Source: Amia ocellicauda (Eukaryota; Chordata; Actinopteri; Amiiformes; Amiidae). Taken from it: a stretch of 64,000 nucleotides of DNA. The stretch is taken from positions 35,291,227 through 35,355,226 of the forward strand of contig NC_089863.1 in assembly GCF_036373705.1 (NCBI RefSeq). Direction: 5' to 3'. Each line of letters opens with the position of its first letter. The stretch's first letter is position 1. Position numbers and translations under genes: made by a program. This document shows positions 34,224-46,075 of the stretch, one piece after another. Below the pieces are notes generated by a model, which made no database searches, was not told the origin of the DNA, and was given only the letters and a program-made list of their open reading frames with translations.

Positions 34224-37222
34224 TCACTCTGGTTTCATTCTGTGTCGTAGTTCATTTATCTTGCTGTTAATTGCACCACCAATTACACTCTTTGGGGTAC
34301 TGGGCAATTTTTTCAAGGTAGCCCCTAAAAAACATGTATCACATAGATTTAATGACTTGCACATAGATATATAAAAATCTTTTAATAAACATACCACATA
34401 TCTTTGAGAAGGGTTCATTAGTTACATATTGCCACAGTAAATCAACATTTTTGTGTGTGGGTGTATTTAAACGTTTTGGTGTATGCTCTTAAACTTGTCT
34501 TACACTAGTTCATAGTAAAATCTGTACTTGGCGAAGCAGCTATGCAAAGGCAGTCTTTTCTCCATTAATACCTTGCTTAAGCATTACATTGATGTGGCAC
34601 AACTGGACTGAAATGTGAAGTATTTGCTCAAAAGTCAAATTTAAATGAGACATGAAAGTTTATATTGTCAAGGATCCCATGGCACTATTCATTATTATTA
34701 TGTATTAATATGTCTGAAGCATTAATCCAAGGTGATTTACAAGGTGTTGTTGAAAGAGTGACGTGGCTGAATTCTAAGTCAGGCTTCCCTCAATCAGGTC
34801 TAACAAATTTGTTATGACTCCACCTTTACTGCTGTGTAGTAATCTGCTGGTACAAAATGGCTGCACCCCAGAGGGTGGTGGGTGAAGTGAGTCTGTAGAG
34901 CACTTTGGGATCTTTCCAGCTGCTACATGTAAGGTATTATTATTTATTAATAAATTAACTCTAGTCTCTGAAACTAAAACAAAGGCCAAAGGAACATTTC
35001 AAATGCTAACCCTTTGTGTTCTATACAGTTAAAAAGGAGAGTTAGAAATTTTGTACAACAGCATTTACATACCATATATGGCTTCCACCTTTAAGCGATC
35101 CAGAGGTGTCTTTTTCTCCGAAGTTGGATCTCTCTTGCTGCCACCACCACGAAGATTGCTCTTTAATAATGTTGGAAAGTCAAAGACAGCAACCGTCAGG
35201 GTTCTTGCATATGACGTATTCGTGCTGCACCTCTCTGCAAGGATCCAGGACAGTTTGTCAATGTAAACTCCAGTGCCTGGGAATATTTCCACCTAAAAGA
35301 CAATGGTAAATAAAAAACAAGTTTATCCCCAAACTATTCTTATATTATGTTAAGTGGAATACATTATCAGTAAGGCTGTGATTTTGTTACAGAAATGTGT
35401 TATTAAAGACCACAGTATGTCTCAATTCTAAGTTTATTAATTTACAGACATAATAAAGTCAGTGAATCTGTGACACCCATAATTCAATTACATTCTTATT
35501 ATCAACTATAACTATGAATATAACTGATAATGTAGCATCATTAGATTGTTTACAACCAATATTTGTTTTCAATATATATATTTTTACCTTGTCTTTGTAA
35601 TATTGTAGACCAAGAGTGTTATACCTGTTTTGGTGATTCTTTGTCAGATTCAGAACAATTTGCTGTGGGGCTGTCAGAACCACTTGATGGTGACACACTT
35701 TTGTCTTCATTGCTGATAAATGTGGCTTTTGTTACAATTTTTTTCAGATTGTCCAAAAGGTCTGGAATCTCTGGAGAAAAAAACCTTAGTATTAAATGAT
35801 AATCATTTCTAGTAATATATTTAATACAAAGTGAAAACAAAACCATCAATGCCTGCAATTATACTTGAGAGACTTGCTCTATGTTATTGGCAAACTGACC
35901 TTTTTGTGGGTCATTAACATTAGCTACAAAAAAAATAAAAAAGATAAAATACAAGAATTACCAGGTCTAATGTAATGCATATAGTCATTAATGTAGGATT
36001 ATGAAGTTATGTTGAAAAACTTTATTTAATAATCAGTATTATTAAACTATTAGACAGTGCACATTAAGAGTCTGTATTGTGGTTCTAGATTACTTCAGTA
36101 TGATCAACTATAATACATTACTCTGGAATCTAAATTACTGAAGAATAACATTTATCAAGATAAGGAATTATTTGCTATAAATAAAAAAACTTACCATCAA
36201 CCATACGGTTTCGAAGACATTGGTTTTCATTTTTAAGTCTTGTGTTTTCCTTTTCGAGCTGCTTAACTTTTTGCTGTAGCTCAACTTCACTGGACTCTTT
36301 AAATGTCTGTAGAATATGACGGGATCTAATTCTTGAAGCTCCATCGGTTTTCTTTCTTATTTTGTGCTGTATTCAGAGAGGAAGAGAGTTTAAAATGAAA
36401 AAATATATATATATATGAATATGATTAAAAAAAAACAATCCTGCAATACATTTATTTAATATTTGCAGTAATTATCTCACCGGTAACTGTGGTTCATCAA
36501 GGTCACTATCATCTGAAATTTGAAGTTTTTTGTTTGGTTTAGGTACTCTCTTCATTTTAGGACAGGGCATTTTTGTTAGGTCATTAAGTTTTCTTCTTAG
36601 TTCGCCTTCTTTTCCTAAAATAAAAATAAAATAAATAAAACCCTGCATTATGTCCACAGATATTTGGGGATTATATTTATTTGTCATAAAAATACTGTGC
36701 TTTGACCATACAAATTAAGATGAACAGCCAACACTGAATCAAAACTGAAGTTAAATTATATCTGGTTTAATTTATTTTGTGATTTGGGGGATTTTATTGT
36801 AAAGCACAACACACAATAAATCGTTCTTACAAATGCCAGTCAAGTATGACGAGTTTTAGCGCCCTCACCACCACCTACCATGTTATGAGAGTATGTTAGA
36901 AGTACAACACATTAATAACTTAAACATTCATTTCAAATATACTGTGATTGTATATATCAAATAGCATGTAAAGACTTTAATGTTTTTTTTTTAAATAAAC
37001 ATTGTTACCAGTCATAATGATCTGCGCTTCATGGACAGGCCATCCACCTTTTGGAGGTTTGTTCGTGTCTCTCCACTCTGCTCTGAAGTTTCGAGTCGTC
37101 TCTTCGTCATCATCAGCAATGCTGAATAAATCAAAATTGCGAAAGCAAGCAGTGGGAATCACGCTGTAAGAGTCTTTGTCGACCCCGCTTTCCCACTTCA
37201 CCAACGCGTGCATCACCGCCAT
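34224..37222 (-). CDS. BEN-domain protein, BEND5-like layout (7 exons, 336 codons)
   Basis: Exons 37,009-37,222, 36,481-36,614, 36,195-36,366, 35,900-35,923, 35,625-35,770, 35,073-35,292 and 34,224-34,324. All introns are GT-AG and the 1,011 nt form one open frame. Residues 1-75: an N-terminal module (MAVMHALVKWESGVDK...VHEAQIIM) resembling the start of BEND5. About 146-173: a coiled coil (LLEKENTRLKNENQCLRNRM). About 200-230: an acidic Ser-rich linker. About 231-332: the BEN domain (GTGVYIDKLSWILAERCS, LRGGG, PLDRLKVEAIYG, INSKINELRHRM). BEN domains bind DNA or chromatin proteins, usually in repression; the role here is unknown. Length is somewhat below human BEND5. Both arms encode the same residues in exons 1-5. 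It may be a host paralogue or cargo of a transposon. Confidence 0.72.
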
Positions 37223-37418
37223 ACTACCTTCACCTTCTCGTCCGTTTTTTCTGCGCGTTTTTCCCCCGACAAGTCACGGCACAAAAAACAGTCCCGCTCT
37301 GCATTCTGGTACTTGGCGTTCTTAATAACACCAACAGGGTGTAATCGCATAGACCACTCGAGTATAAAGTACTACATATCCCATCAGTTACAGTTTTTTT
37401 TCATCTTCTGAAACTGCA
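37223..37418 (-). promoter_or_regulatory. BEN gene upstream region, right arm
   Basis: Keeps 196 bp of the presumed bidirectional promoter. At 37,418/37,419 it joins LINE sequence, so the divergent gene is wholly lost here. Confidence 0.35.
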
Positions 37419-37460
37419 ATTTAGCACTTTCAACTGTTTCTTAGTGATTCCTAGAATTAC
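37419..37460 (+). mobile_element. 42-bp remnant of the Tx1 LINE 3' piece
   Basis: Equals the start of the LINE piece at 14,938-14,978 in reverse, with two base changes. Confidence 0.6.
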
Positions 37461-37800
37461 TAACCGGTATTGTAGTCAATGTGTTTATAACCTTTTTTGT
37501 TTAACGATTTGTGTGTTATCCTATGGGATCCCATGGTCTTTGATTTGGTCACGGAAGTGATTTGTCTTTGATTTGTTGATCTAGAGTTGAATTTTAATTA
37601 GTTTTTCCCTTTTGTATAATTAGTGTAGTGCTACATTTAGTCTTTGTTTTTAAATAAATTTGACAATTTATATCTTTGGAATTGGTGTCTGCGTCCAATT
37701 ATTACAGAAATTGAGTTCTACAAGACTCCAGGATTCGTGATAAGGTGATACTATGAATTCACTTCTTTAATTGAAATGTATAAGTGTACCTTACGCTACA
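37461..37800 (+). mobile_element. LTR-A copy 4, 3' fragment
   Basis: Matches the last 340 bp of LTR-A and ends ACGCTACA against a (TATG)n tract. A fossil. Confidence 0.8.
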
Positions 37801-38192
37801 TATATGTATGTATGTATGTATGTATGTCCAATTGCTTTGACAATACAATTGAATTGAATTGAGAGGGAGAGAGAGAGACAGACAGACAGACTGACAAACA
37901 GAAAAACAGACAGACACAGACACACACACACACAGAGCCAGCCAGCCAGCCAGCTCAGCGATGACATCACGAGCCTCTCTCAGCTGACTGCTATGACATC
38001 ACAGAGCACGTACATTCCGTTGCTTGCCGTCTGTCAACCACTCAGTCACTGCCAGCCAGACTGGCTGGCTGGCTGGATGGGGGGGCTGCTTGCTGCTGCT
38101 GCGTACCTTAGCAAGCTTATTTGCTTGACCGGCCTTCCTACTCCTCTGCCCACATGCCCACCTATGCCCGATCTGCTGTTCACCTGGATCAC
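37801..38192 (-). repeat. (CATA)n, AATTCATTTGTATTGTC box, CRE-like pair
   Basis: Reverse copy of the module described at 7,404, with both TGATGTCAT sites (near 37,960 and 37,995), joined to the sequence that follows the U5-like unit. Confidence 0.6.
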
Positions 38193-38315
38193 AGCTCCGC
38201 CCCAACAAGGCAGAGCCCCCCAAGAATGGTACAAACTCACCCACGATCCCCTCCACGGAAAGCTTTAGCAAAAGGCAAAAGCGTTATACGTAATGAAGAG
38301 GAACCCGAGTCCAAG
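38193..38315 (-). ncRNA. U5 snRNA-like sequence, right arm
   Basis: The better-preserved twin of 13,741-13,863. The loop-1 stem is intact (GCTTT...AAAGC around GCCTTTTGCT) and differs from standard U5 (AUCUUU...AAAGAU) in a paired way, which argues for past selection on structure. One change in the normally invariant loop (UUUUGC for UUUUAC) and a poor Sm site argue against normal spliceosomal use. Confidence 0.6.
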
Positions 38316-38442
38316 ACGCATCCGACCAGCCATACATATTTGTGTGTATTAAAGATCACATTTTCTTACATTTAGTTTTTCTGTACTTTATTACATCTTA
38401 TTGTGATTTATAAAAGTATTGTTTCTTTTCCATATGTATGTA

Positions 38443-38483
<41 letters not shown>

Positions 38484-38497
38484 CTGTCTCTGTGTGA

Positions 38498-38541
<44 letters not shown>

Positions 38542-38816
38542 CTCTCTGTGAAAGTGTGTGTGTGGGTGTGACAGTGTGTGTGAGTGTCTGTCTGTCTGTC
38601 TGTCATGTAACTCGCACATCTGTGAGGGCACCATTTTTGCAGAAGAGATGTACACATTTTGGAGCAACATATGCTGCCATCCAGACATCATCTTTTCCAG
38701 TGACGTCCCTGCATTTTCAAACAGATCACATTTTATTACACTTTGTTTATCTGTACTTTATTACATCTTATTGTGATTTATACTTGTAATGTTTCTTTTC
38801 CATATATATGTATGTA
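38316..38816. repeat. AT-rich spacer, (TG)n microsatellites and a Tc1-B scrap
   Basis: (TG)n/(TATG)n at 38,440-38,600, a 120-bp piece of the Tc1-B transposase end at about 38,603-38,720, then a local repeat of the spacer (38,722-38,810 resembles 38,347-38,435). Confidence 0.65.
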
Positions 38817-40062
38817 CAGTGGGGGAAAAAAGTAATTGATCCCCTGCTGATTTTGTACGTTTGCCCACTGACAAAGAAATTATCAGTCTATAATTTTAAT
38901 GGTAGGTGTATTTTAGCAGTGAGAGACAGAATAACAACAAGAAAATCCAGAAAAATGCATTTCAAAAAAGTTATAAATTGATTTGCATGTTAATGAGGGA
39001 AATAAGTATTTGACCCATTTTCAATGCCCTGGCTTAGGGTTCTCACCCATGATTTGACAGTACATGGCCCCGTCCATCGTCCCTTTGATGCGGTGCAGTT
39101 GTCCTGTCCCCTTAGCAGAAAAACAGCCCCAAAGCATAATGTTTCCACCTCCATGTTTGATGGTGGGAATGGTGTTCTTGGGGTCATTCCTCCTCCTCCA
39201 AACACGGCGAGTTGAGTTGATGGCAAAGAGCTTGATTTTGGTCTCATCTGAGACCACTTTCACCCAGTTCTCCTCTGAATCATTCAGATGTTCATTGGCA
39301 AACTTCAGACGGGTCTGTACATGTGCTTTCTTGAGCAGGGGGACCTTGCGGGCGCTGCAGGATTTCAGTCCTTCACGGCATAGTGTGTTACCAATTGTTT
39401 TCTTGGTGACTATGGTCCCAGCTACCTTGAGATCATTAACAAGATCCTCCCATGTAGTTCTGGGCTGATTCCTCACCGTTCTCATGATCATTGAAACTCC
39501 ACGAGGTGAGATCTTGCATGGAGCCCCAGACTGAGGGAGACTGACAGTTATTTTGTGTTTCTTCCATTTGCGAATAATCGCACCAACTGTTGTCACCTTC
39601 TCACCAAGCTGCTTGGTGATGGTCTTGTAGCCCATTCCAGCCTTGTGTAGGTCTACAATCTTGTCCCTGACATCCTTGGACAGCTCTTTGGCCATGGTGG
39701 AGAGTTTGGAATCTGATTGATTGATTGCTTCTGTGGACAAGTGTCTTTTATACAGGTAACGAGCTGAGATTAGGAGCACTCCCTTTAAGAGAGTGCTCCT
39801 AATCTCAGCTCGTTACCTGTATGAAAGACACCTGGGAGCCAGAAATCTTGCTGATTGATAGGGGATCAAATACTTATTTCCCTCATTAACATGCAAATCA
39901 ATTTATAACTTTTTTGAAATGCGTTTTTCTGGATTTTCTTGTTGTTATTCTGTCTCTCACTGCTAAAATACACCTACCATTAAAATTATAGACTGATCAT
40001 TTCTTTGTCAGTGGGCAAACGTACAAAATCAGCAGGGGATCAAATACTTTTTTCCCTCACTG
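38817..40062 (-). mobile_element. Tc1-C transposon with shortened transposase
   Basis: TIRs start CAGTGGGGGAAAAAAGTAAT / CAGTGAGGGAAAAAAGTATT, between TA duplicates (38,815-38,816; 40,063-40,064). Transposase frame on minus from ATG at 39,695 to 39,021 (224 aa): [23 protein letters not shown]-type DNA-binding region, [11 protein letters not shown] with the first catalytic [17 protein letters not shown]. The last third with the other two catalytic residues is deleted. A further inverted repeat of about 33 bp lies at 39,757-39,825. It stands inside a microsatellite and is absent from the left arm. Confidence 0.88.
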
Positions 40063-40064
40063 TA

Positions 40065-40283
40065 TGTATGTATGTATGTATGTATGTAAGTGTGTGTGTG
40101 TCTGTCTCTGTGTGAAAGTGTGTGTGTGTGTCTGTCTGTGAAAGTGATTGTGTGTGAAAGTGTGTGTGTGTCTGTCTGTCTGTCTGTGAAAGTGTGTGTG
40201 TGTGTGTGTGTGCGTGTGTCTGTCTGTCTGTGAAAGTGTGTGTTTGTGTGTGTATGGGTGTGACAGTGTGTATGAGTGTCTGT
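40065..40283. repeat. (TATG)n/(TG)n/(TCTG)n microsatellite block
   Basis: Mirror of 13,440-13,612 on the far side of the Tc1-C insertion. Confidence 0.85.
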
Positions 40284-40717
40284 CATGTAACTCGCACATC
40301 TGTGAGGGCACCATTTTTGCAGAAAGAGATGTACACATTTTGGAGCAACATATGCTGCCATCCAGACATCGTCTTTTCCAGGGACGTACCTGCATTTTTC
40401 AGCAGGATAACGCCAAACCACATTCTGCCCAGATTTCAAGCGCATGGTTGCATAGGCAGAGAGTGCGGGTGCTAGCATGGCCTGCCTGCAGTCCTGACCT
40501 GTCTCCGAATTGAGAATGTGTGGCGCACTATGAAGTGCAAATTAAGACAACGAAGGCCCTGTGCAGTTGCGCAGCTGAGGAAATGCATAATGGATGAATG
40601 GGGGAAAATCCCGCTTGCTAAACTTAACCAAGTGGTGTCTTCAGTGCCCAAGTGCTTAATAAGTGTTATTAAAAGAAAAGGTGATGTTACATAGTGGTAA
40701 ACAGTCGACTGTCCCAA
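40284..40717 (+). mobile_element. Tc1-B transposase C-terminal fragment, right arm
   Basis: Mirror of 13,005-13,438, with QQDNAKPHSAQ and WPACSPDLSPN on the plus strand. Confidence 0.8.
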
Positions 40718-40727
40718 CTTTCTTGGT

Positions 40728-40895
40728 TTCTTTTCACTGCTAATGAGATGCTGTAGAGTGAGTTAGTTATATTGCTTTCAGGAGCTCTAATCGTATTGAT
40801 GAGTTCATGCAGCATTTGTAATTGAATTTCAAAAAGAAATCCTTGCTGTCTGGCCTGTGTGTATGAGATGTACTCTGTCAATCTTTGGCTAACAA
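40728..40895 (-). other. possible orphan exon, right arm
   Basis: Mirror of 12,829-12,996, with identical translation over the open part. Confidence 0.2.
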
Positions 40896-40976
40896 CTGAA
40901 ACATTGGTAGAACAGAAATGGCAACATAAAAAAGAAAAGTACATTTTAAAAGAGCACATTAAATAGGATGAATATA

Positions 40977-43200
40977 CAGTTTTTTACAATCACTTTGTCA
41001 CTAATTTCAGAACCTTGATGTCATTTTTCAAAACTCTAGACACAAAACTCAAAACGGTCATCACTTGTAACACAGGCTGTCCAATGTTCAAAACATTGCA
41101 TTGTGCATTCATATCTTTAAAGAAACCTAGCACTTGCAGACTTGTTGGTTCAAATAACTCATTTATCATGAAATACCATAGTAACATAGTAACACAGAAG
41201 ATACCGATAGTTTCACTGTGTAGTTGTTCGTACAATCATTAAATATTGTAGTACAAAATATGTGATACATGTTTCATTATGGTACTACACATAAATACAT
41301 CACTGTAAAAGGACTAGTAGAGAGAATACTACAGACACAGTGGAATCATTGAACAAAATCTGAAATGTATTGATGCAATACAATCAAATCACACCATAGG
41401 TTTCTTTGAATCCATGCAAAAATAATTAGCTACAAAAACGAACAAAACTACAGTAAAATGTCAACTGCAGTGTTCCTCACCTGGCTTAGTGTAAAAAGCA
41501 AAACAAAGGATTGATTACTGTACTTCTAAATTTCCATCAGCCCTGTGTTCAGGTTCAGGTTCTCACAACCATTTTTCACAAGAGGCATCTTGAAACTGAA
41601 CATACCTGAACATACTCAGTCATCAGCTGCTTCACTCTGTCTGCATTTCTTTCAAAAGGCACACTATACTCTGTGCTACACATTGGTATGCAGTATACAG
41701 TCATTTGACAATTGAGAGTAGCCTAATGTTTAGTGCATGCTGAAGACTTGCCGCTTCTCAGTACGGAAATTTCTGATGATTGAGGCCACAGCTGATCCTG
41801 AGTTGATTCTGAGGTTTGATTGAATCATTGTAGCTGCCTCAGTCATGGTCATGCCATGATTTACAACATGCTCTACAACTATTTCTCGGATTTCACTGGA
41901 CACTATTTGCTGTTGCTGCCGCTGTCTGGTCCGTGGCCTTGTCCTCTACCACGTTCCCCCAACACCTCTCAAATGAGGCCCATGGCTGCCTCTCTGGTGA
42001 GGCCTAAGCCCTCCTCTATGACGAGGCCCACGACCACCTCTCAGAAGGGGTGCATGTCCCCTTCCATTCCTTTGACCACCACGTCTTCCTCCTCCCACTG
42101 CTTGACCTCTATTGTGACCTGGATGACTTGCCGGCTCCATGTTATCACTGTGTTGCTCGGGTGGATAGCACTCATTTCACTCGATACTCGTACCACAATG
42201 TGAAATCAATCATCAATAACCAGTTGGCAGTATTGGAAAAGCAATTACAAGGGCCTGCATACATACAGTAATGTCAAATCTGATGTGGAAGAACAATCAT
42301 CTTCAACCAGGTTGGAGCGTTAGTTGCAATGCCTTTAATACACGCAGCGTGGAGAGGAACAGTGACTCAAGAAGATCCCAAAGTCGCTCTGCCTTCATTT
42401 TAACAGTCAGAGCTTTTATACACAAAAATCAAAGAGCTGGTTATAATCAGAAAGTCATTACTATGTTATCTTAAAAGTTAGCTAAGCAGAATTTATATCA
42501 TTATAGGACAGAGTTCATAGATCAACACATGGATTAGGGAGCAGGCACTTCAATCATACTGTTTGACATTGTCTCCAAGATTCTCATCGTAAATAACAAG
42601 CAGAAATCAAACTACCTTCTGGCCTGACCTTCTAGCTTGACCTTATCTTTCTTAAGTATACAAGAGAGAAAAACAGGTATTAGAGAAAGAATTTCTAACT
42701 TTCCTTCCACACTGAAAACATGGTGTGGAAAAGTGCTACATGATGATGAATGATGATGAAATATTACATCCATAGATAATGTAGTCCAACTGGTTCATGC
42801 TCCTCGGTTATTGGTGTCAATGGATCTCATTATCCTGAAACTTTCATGATCGAAACATGGAATACTGTTCGTCAGTTTCCATAAAACTATGAATTAAGAG
42901 TAATGCAACAGTCACTTATCATTTTGAGCAGCTGTATCAATTGATAGTTAGATCTTTGTAATGAAATGAATAGACAGTGATCTCAGATGTAATGTGTGAA
43001 TTGCATTTTGAAATGGTAATACTTTGACGTTAAGTTGTATCATTTTAGTTCAATGAACAAATGATCTGAGGTTGATGTGTATTGTATCCAAGCAATTGAA
43101 AAATGTGCATTTTGATCATCGGGTGTGAGTTTTGTGTCTAGAGTTTTGAAAAATGACATCAAGGTTCTGAAATGAGTGCCAAAGTGATTGTAAAAAAGTG
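40977..43200 (-). mobile_element. ISRm11-like element, internally deleted, right arm
   Basis: Mirror of 10,499-12,747: same TIRs, TA duplicates, RG-rich head (about 41,946-42,140), FERNADR region (about 41,610-41,680) and the nested solo LTR-B. Confidence 0.72.
42284..42711 (-). mobile_element. solo LTR-B, right arm
   Basis: 428 bp, TGTGGAAG...CTTCCACA, with a clean 4-bp target duplication CTGA on both sides. A fossil LTR. Confidence 0.82.
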
Positions 43201-43539
43201 TAATATCAGGGGACAGTGGCTATTACTGATCTGGCCTTCCGTGGCCTCTGTATTAATGTAACAGGTCACATTGTATGTGTACACTGATACTTGATAGTAT
43301 AATATAGTACAAGTAAAAAACATACATAGGTATCATAGAAGTATTTTGCAGAAATGATTATGGATACTTATCAAAATGGAGAGGAAATGCTAAATCCAGT
43401 CTCCCCAGGCTGAGCTTCTATTGCTACACCTGCTAAGTGGCTGCTGGCCCCACTATATGGATAGAGCCACACCAAGTACAAGAGTCTCCCCATTGCTATT
43501 TATATCTCCCTATCCAGTCTTCTATACGTGTCAGGTATA

Positions 43540-43579
<40 letters not shown>

Positions 43580-43597
43580 TGTCTGTCTGTCTGTGAA

Positions 43598-43629
<32 letters not shown>

Positions 43630-43725
43630 TGTGTGTGAGTGTCTGTCTGTCTGTCTGTCATGTAACTTGCACATCTGTTAGGGCACCATTAATGCAGAGA
43701 TGTACACATATTGTTTATTTTCCAT
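43201..43725 (-). repeat. right-arm copy of the Pol III-like unit (promoter incomplete), (TG)n and Tc1-B scrap
   Basis: Collinear with 27,224-27,556, then jumps to a (TG)n/(TCTG)n block at 43,541-43,660. The octamer/SPH pair and part of the PSE are missing, so this copy should be silent if the promoter idea is right. Confidence 0.6.
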
Positions 43726-43786
43726 ATATATGTATGTATGTATGTATGCATGTCCAATTGCTTTGACAATACAAATGCACTGAATT

Positions 43787-43820
<34 letters not shown>

Positions 43821-43873
43821 TGCTAAGGCACATTTGTAACATAAATTAGGGAACATTTGAAACATGCTTAGGG
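43726..43873. repeat. empty Tc1-A site, (GA)n, and three 19-bp motif relatives
   Basis: CCATATATATG here corresponds to the TA that holds Tc1-A at 28,141-31,180. After (GA)n, three forms of TAGGGAACATTTGTAACAT lie at 43,824-43,842, 43,846-43,865 and 43,868-43,879. Confidence 0.6.
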
Positions 43874-45775
43874 AACATTCATAAGAACATAAGAACATAA
43901 GAACATAAGAAAGTTTACAAACGAGAGGAGGCCATTCGACCCATCATGCTCGTTTGGTGTCCATTAATATCTAAGTGATCCATGGATCCTATCCAGTCTA
44001 TTTTTAAATGTTCCCAAACTTTCAGCTTCTACCACTTTCCATCTTGAATGCCTTGAAGCCCAATTTCCATTTGTTGTCCCCTGGTGCGTGTGTCCCTGCT
44101 GATCTGGAAAAGCTCCTCTGGTTTGAGGAACCTTTCATGATTTTGAAGACTTGGATCAAGTCCCCACGTAATCTCCTCTGTTCCAGGGTGAAAAGGTTCA
44201 GTTCCCTCAGTCTCTCCGAGTAGGACTTTCCCTTCAGACCTGGAATAAGTCTGGTTGCTCTCCTCTGAACTGTCTCTAAAGCAGCAATATCCTTCTTGAA
44301 GTGTGGTGCCCAGAACTGTACACAGTATTCCAGATGAGGTCTAGCGCATTGTACAGTCTTAACATTACTTCCCTTGTTTTAAATTCTACACTTTTGACGA
44401 TATACCCTAGCATTCTGTATGCCTTTTGTATTGCTTCCTCACATTGTTTGGATGGAGAAAGTGAATCCACATAGATTCCTAGGTCTTTCTCATGCATTAC
44501 TTCATCTAGATCTGTACCTCCCATAGTGTAATTATAGTGGACATTTTTGTGTCCTGCATGTATTACCTTGCACTTGTCCACATTGAATTTCATTTGCCAG
44601 GTGTCAGCCCACAACTGAATTTATCTAAGTTCCTCTGAATAGCATGTGCTGCCAAGATTGTATCTGCTAAGCCACCTATTTTAGTATCATCTGCAAATTT
44701 GACAAGGTTGCTAAGTATCCCAGAGTCCAGATCATTAATATAGATTAGAAAAAGCAAAGGCCCTAGTACTGATCCCTGTGGAACTCCACTAACAACCTCA
44801 CTCCAGTTAGAAGTGACTCCTCTAATCTGTTTCCTATACATCAACCAGTTCATAATCCATCTACTTACATGACCCTGAATGCCTAAAGCTTCCAATTTGA
44901 GGATCAGTCTTTGGTGTGGAACCTTATCAAAAGCTTTTTGGAAATCTAAGTATATCATATCATATGCTTTCACGTGATCTACAGCTGCAGTTCCATGTTC
45001 AAAAAAATGTATTAAGTTAGTAAGACATGATCTGCCTCGTCTAAACCCATGTTGACTATCTCCAAGAATATGGTTTTCATTGAGATGCTCCTCTATTTTC
45101 TGTCTAATCATTTTTTCCAACATTTTACAGGTGATGCAGGTGAGACTGATTGGTCTGTAATTTCCTGGCTCAGTTTTGTCCCCTTTCTTGTGGATTGGTA
45201 TGAAATTTGCTGACTTCCAGTCAGTGGGAACATCCCCTGTTCTAAGTGTCATTTGAAATAATCGAGTTAACGGCCTATACATAATTTCCCTCATTTCTTT
45301 AAGTACTGTTGGAAATATCCCATCTGGCCCAGGTGATTTGTTTGATTTTAATTCTGCTAGTCCCTTTAGTACCTCCTCCTCATTTATCCTGATCTCTCTT
45401 AGGGTTTGACTGGATTGATTGTCAACCTGTGGCATGTCATCTGTTTTTTCTTTTGTACAAACCTCTGTGAAATACTCATTTAGAATATTTGCCACATCTT
45501 GTTCGTTTTCCAAGATACCTCCATTTTTGCCCTTTATCTGTTTCACCTCCTCCTTAATTGACCGCTTGCTGTTGTAATTTTGAAAAAAGCTCATTGCATT
45601 GGTTGTAGCTCCAAGAGCTATGTTTCTTTCTATTTCCCTCTTTGCTTTCCTGATCCCTCTCTTAAGATCTCTTTGCAGCTCAACATATTCTATGTATTTT
45701 GTTTCATCACCATCCCTTTTGTATGTGCTATACAACATTTTCTTCCTCTTTATATTTTTTTGCATGCCTCTGGTT
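43874..45775 (-). mobile_element. CR1-type LINE, 3' half with reverse transcriptase
   Basis: Minus frame 44,590-45,765 holds reverse transcriptase motifs: SPGPDGIFPTVLKE, NFIPIHKKGDKTEPGNYRPI, HGFRRGRSCLTNL, YLDFQKAFDKVPH, GVPQGSVLGPLLF and KFADDTK (catalytic FADD). Frame changes near 44,600 and 44,340 break the C-terminal part (WQMKFNVDKCKVIH follows in another frame). The 3' end carries four copies of an 8-bp repeat (TTCTTATG) at about 43,880-43,912, typical of CR1. The 5' end is cut at a (CATA)n tract. Absent from the left arm. Confidence 0.88.
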
Positions 45776-45806
45776 TGTATGTATGTATGTATGTATGTAT
45801 GTATGT
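45776..45806. repeat. (TATG)n microsatellite
   Basis: Pure tetranucleotide tract at the truncated 5' end of the LINE. Confidence 0.9.
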
Positions 45807-46075
45807 GTGGAAGGAAAGTTAGAAATTCTTTTCTCACAACTGTTTTTCTCTCTTGTATACTTAAGAAAGATAAGGTCAAGCTAGAAGGTCAGGAGGCCAT
45901 AAGGTAGTTTGATTTCTCTTTGTTATTTACAATGAGAACCTTGGAGACAATGTCAAACAGAATGACCTACGTGCCTGTTCCCTAATACCATGTATAGACC
46001 TATGAACTCTGTTCGATAATGATATATGTTCTGCTTAGTTAGCCTTTAAGATAACATAGTAATGACTTTCTAGCA
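45807..46075 (+). mobile_element. LTR-B fragment
   Basis: Begins TGTGGAAGG like LTR-B and follows its first 260 bp. Mirror of 7,685-7,925. Confidence 0.68.
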
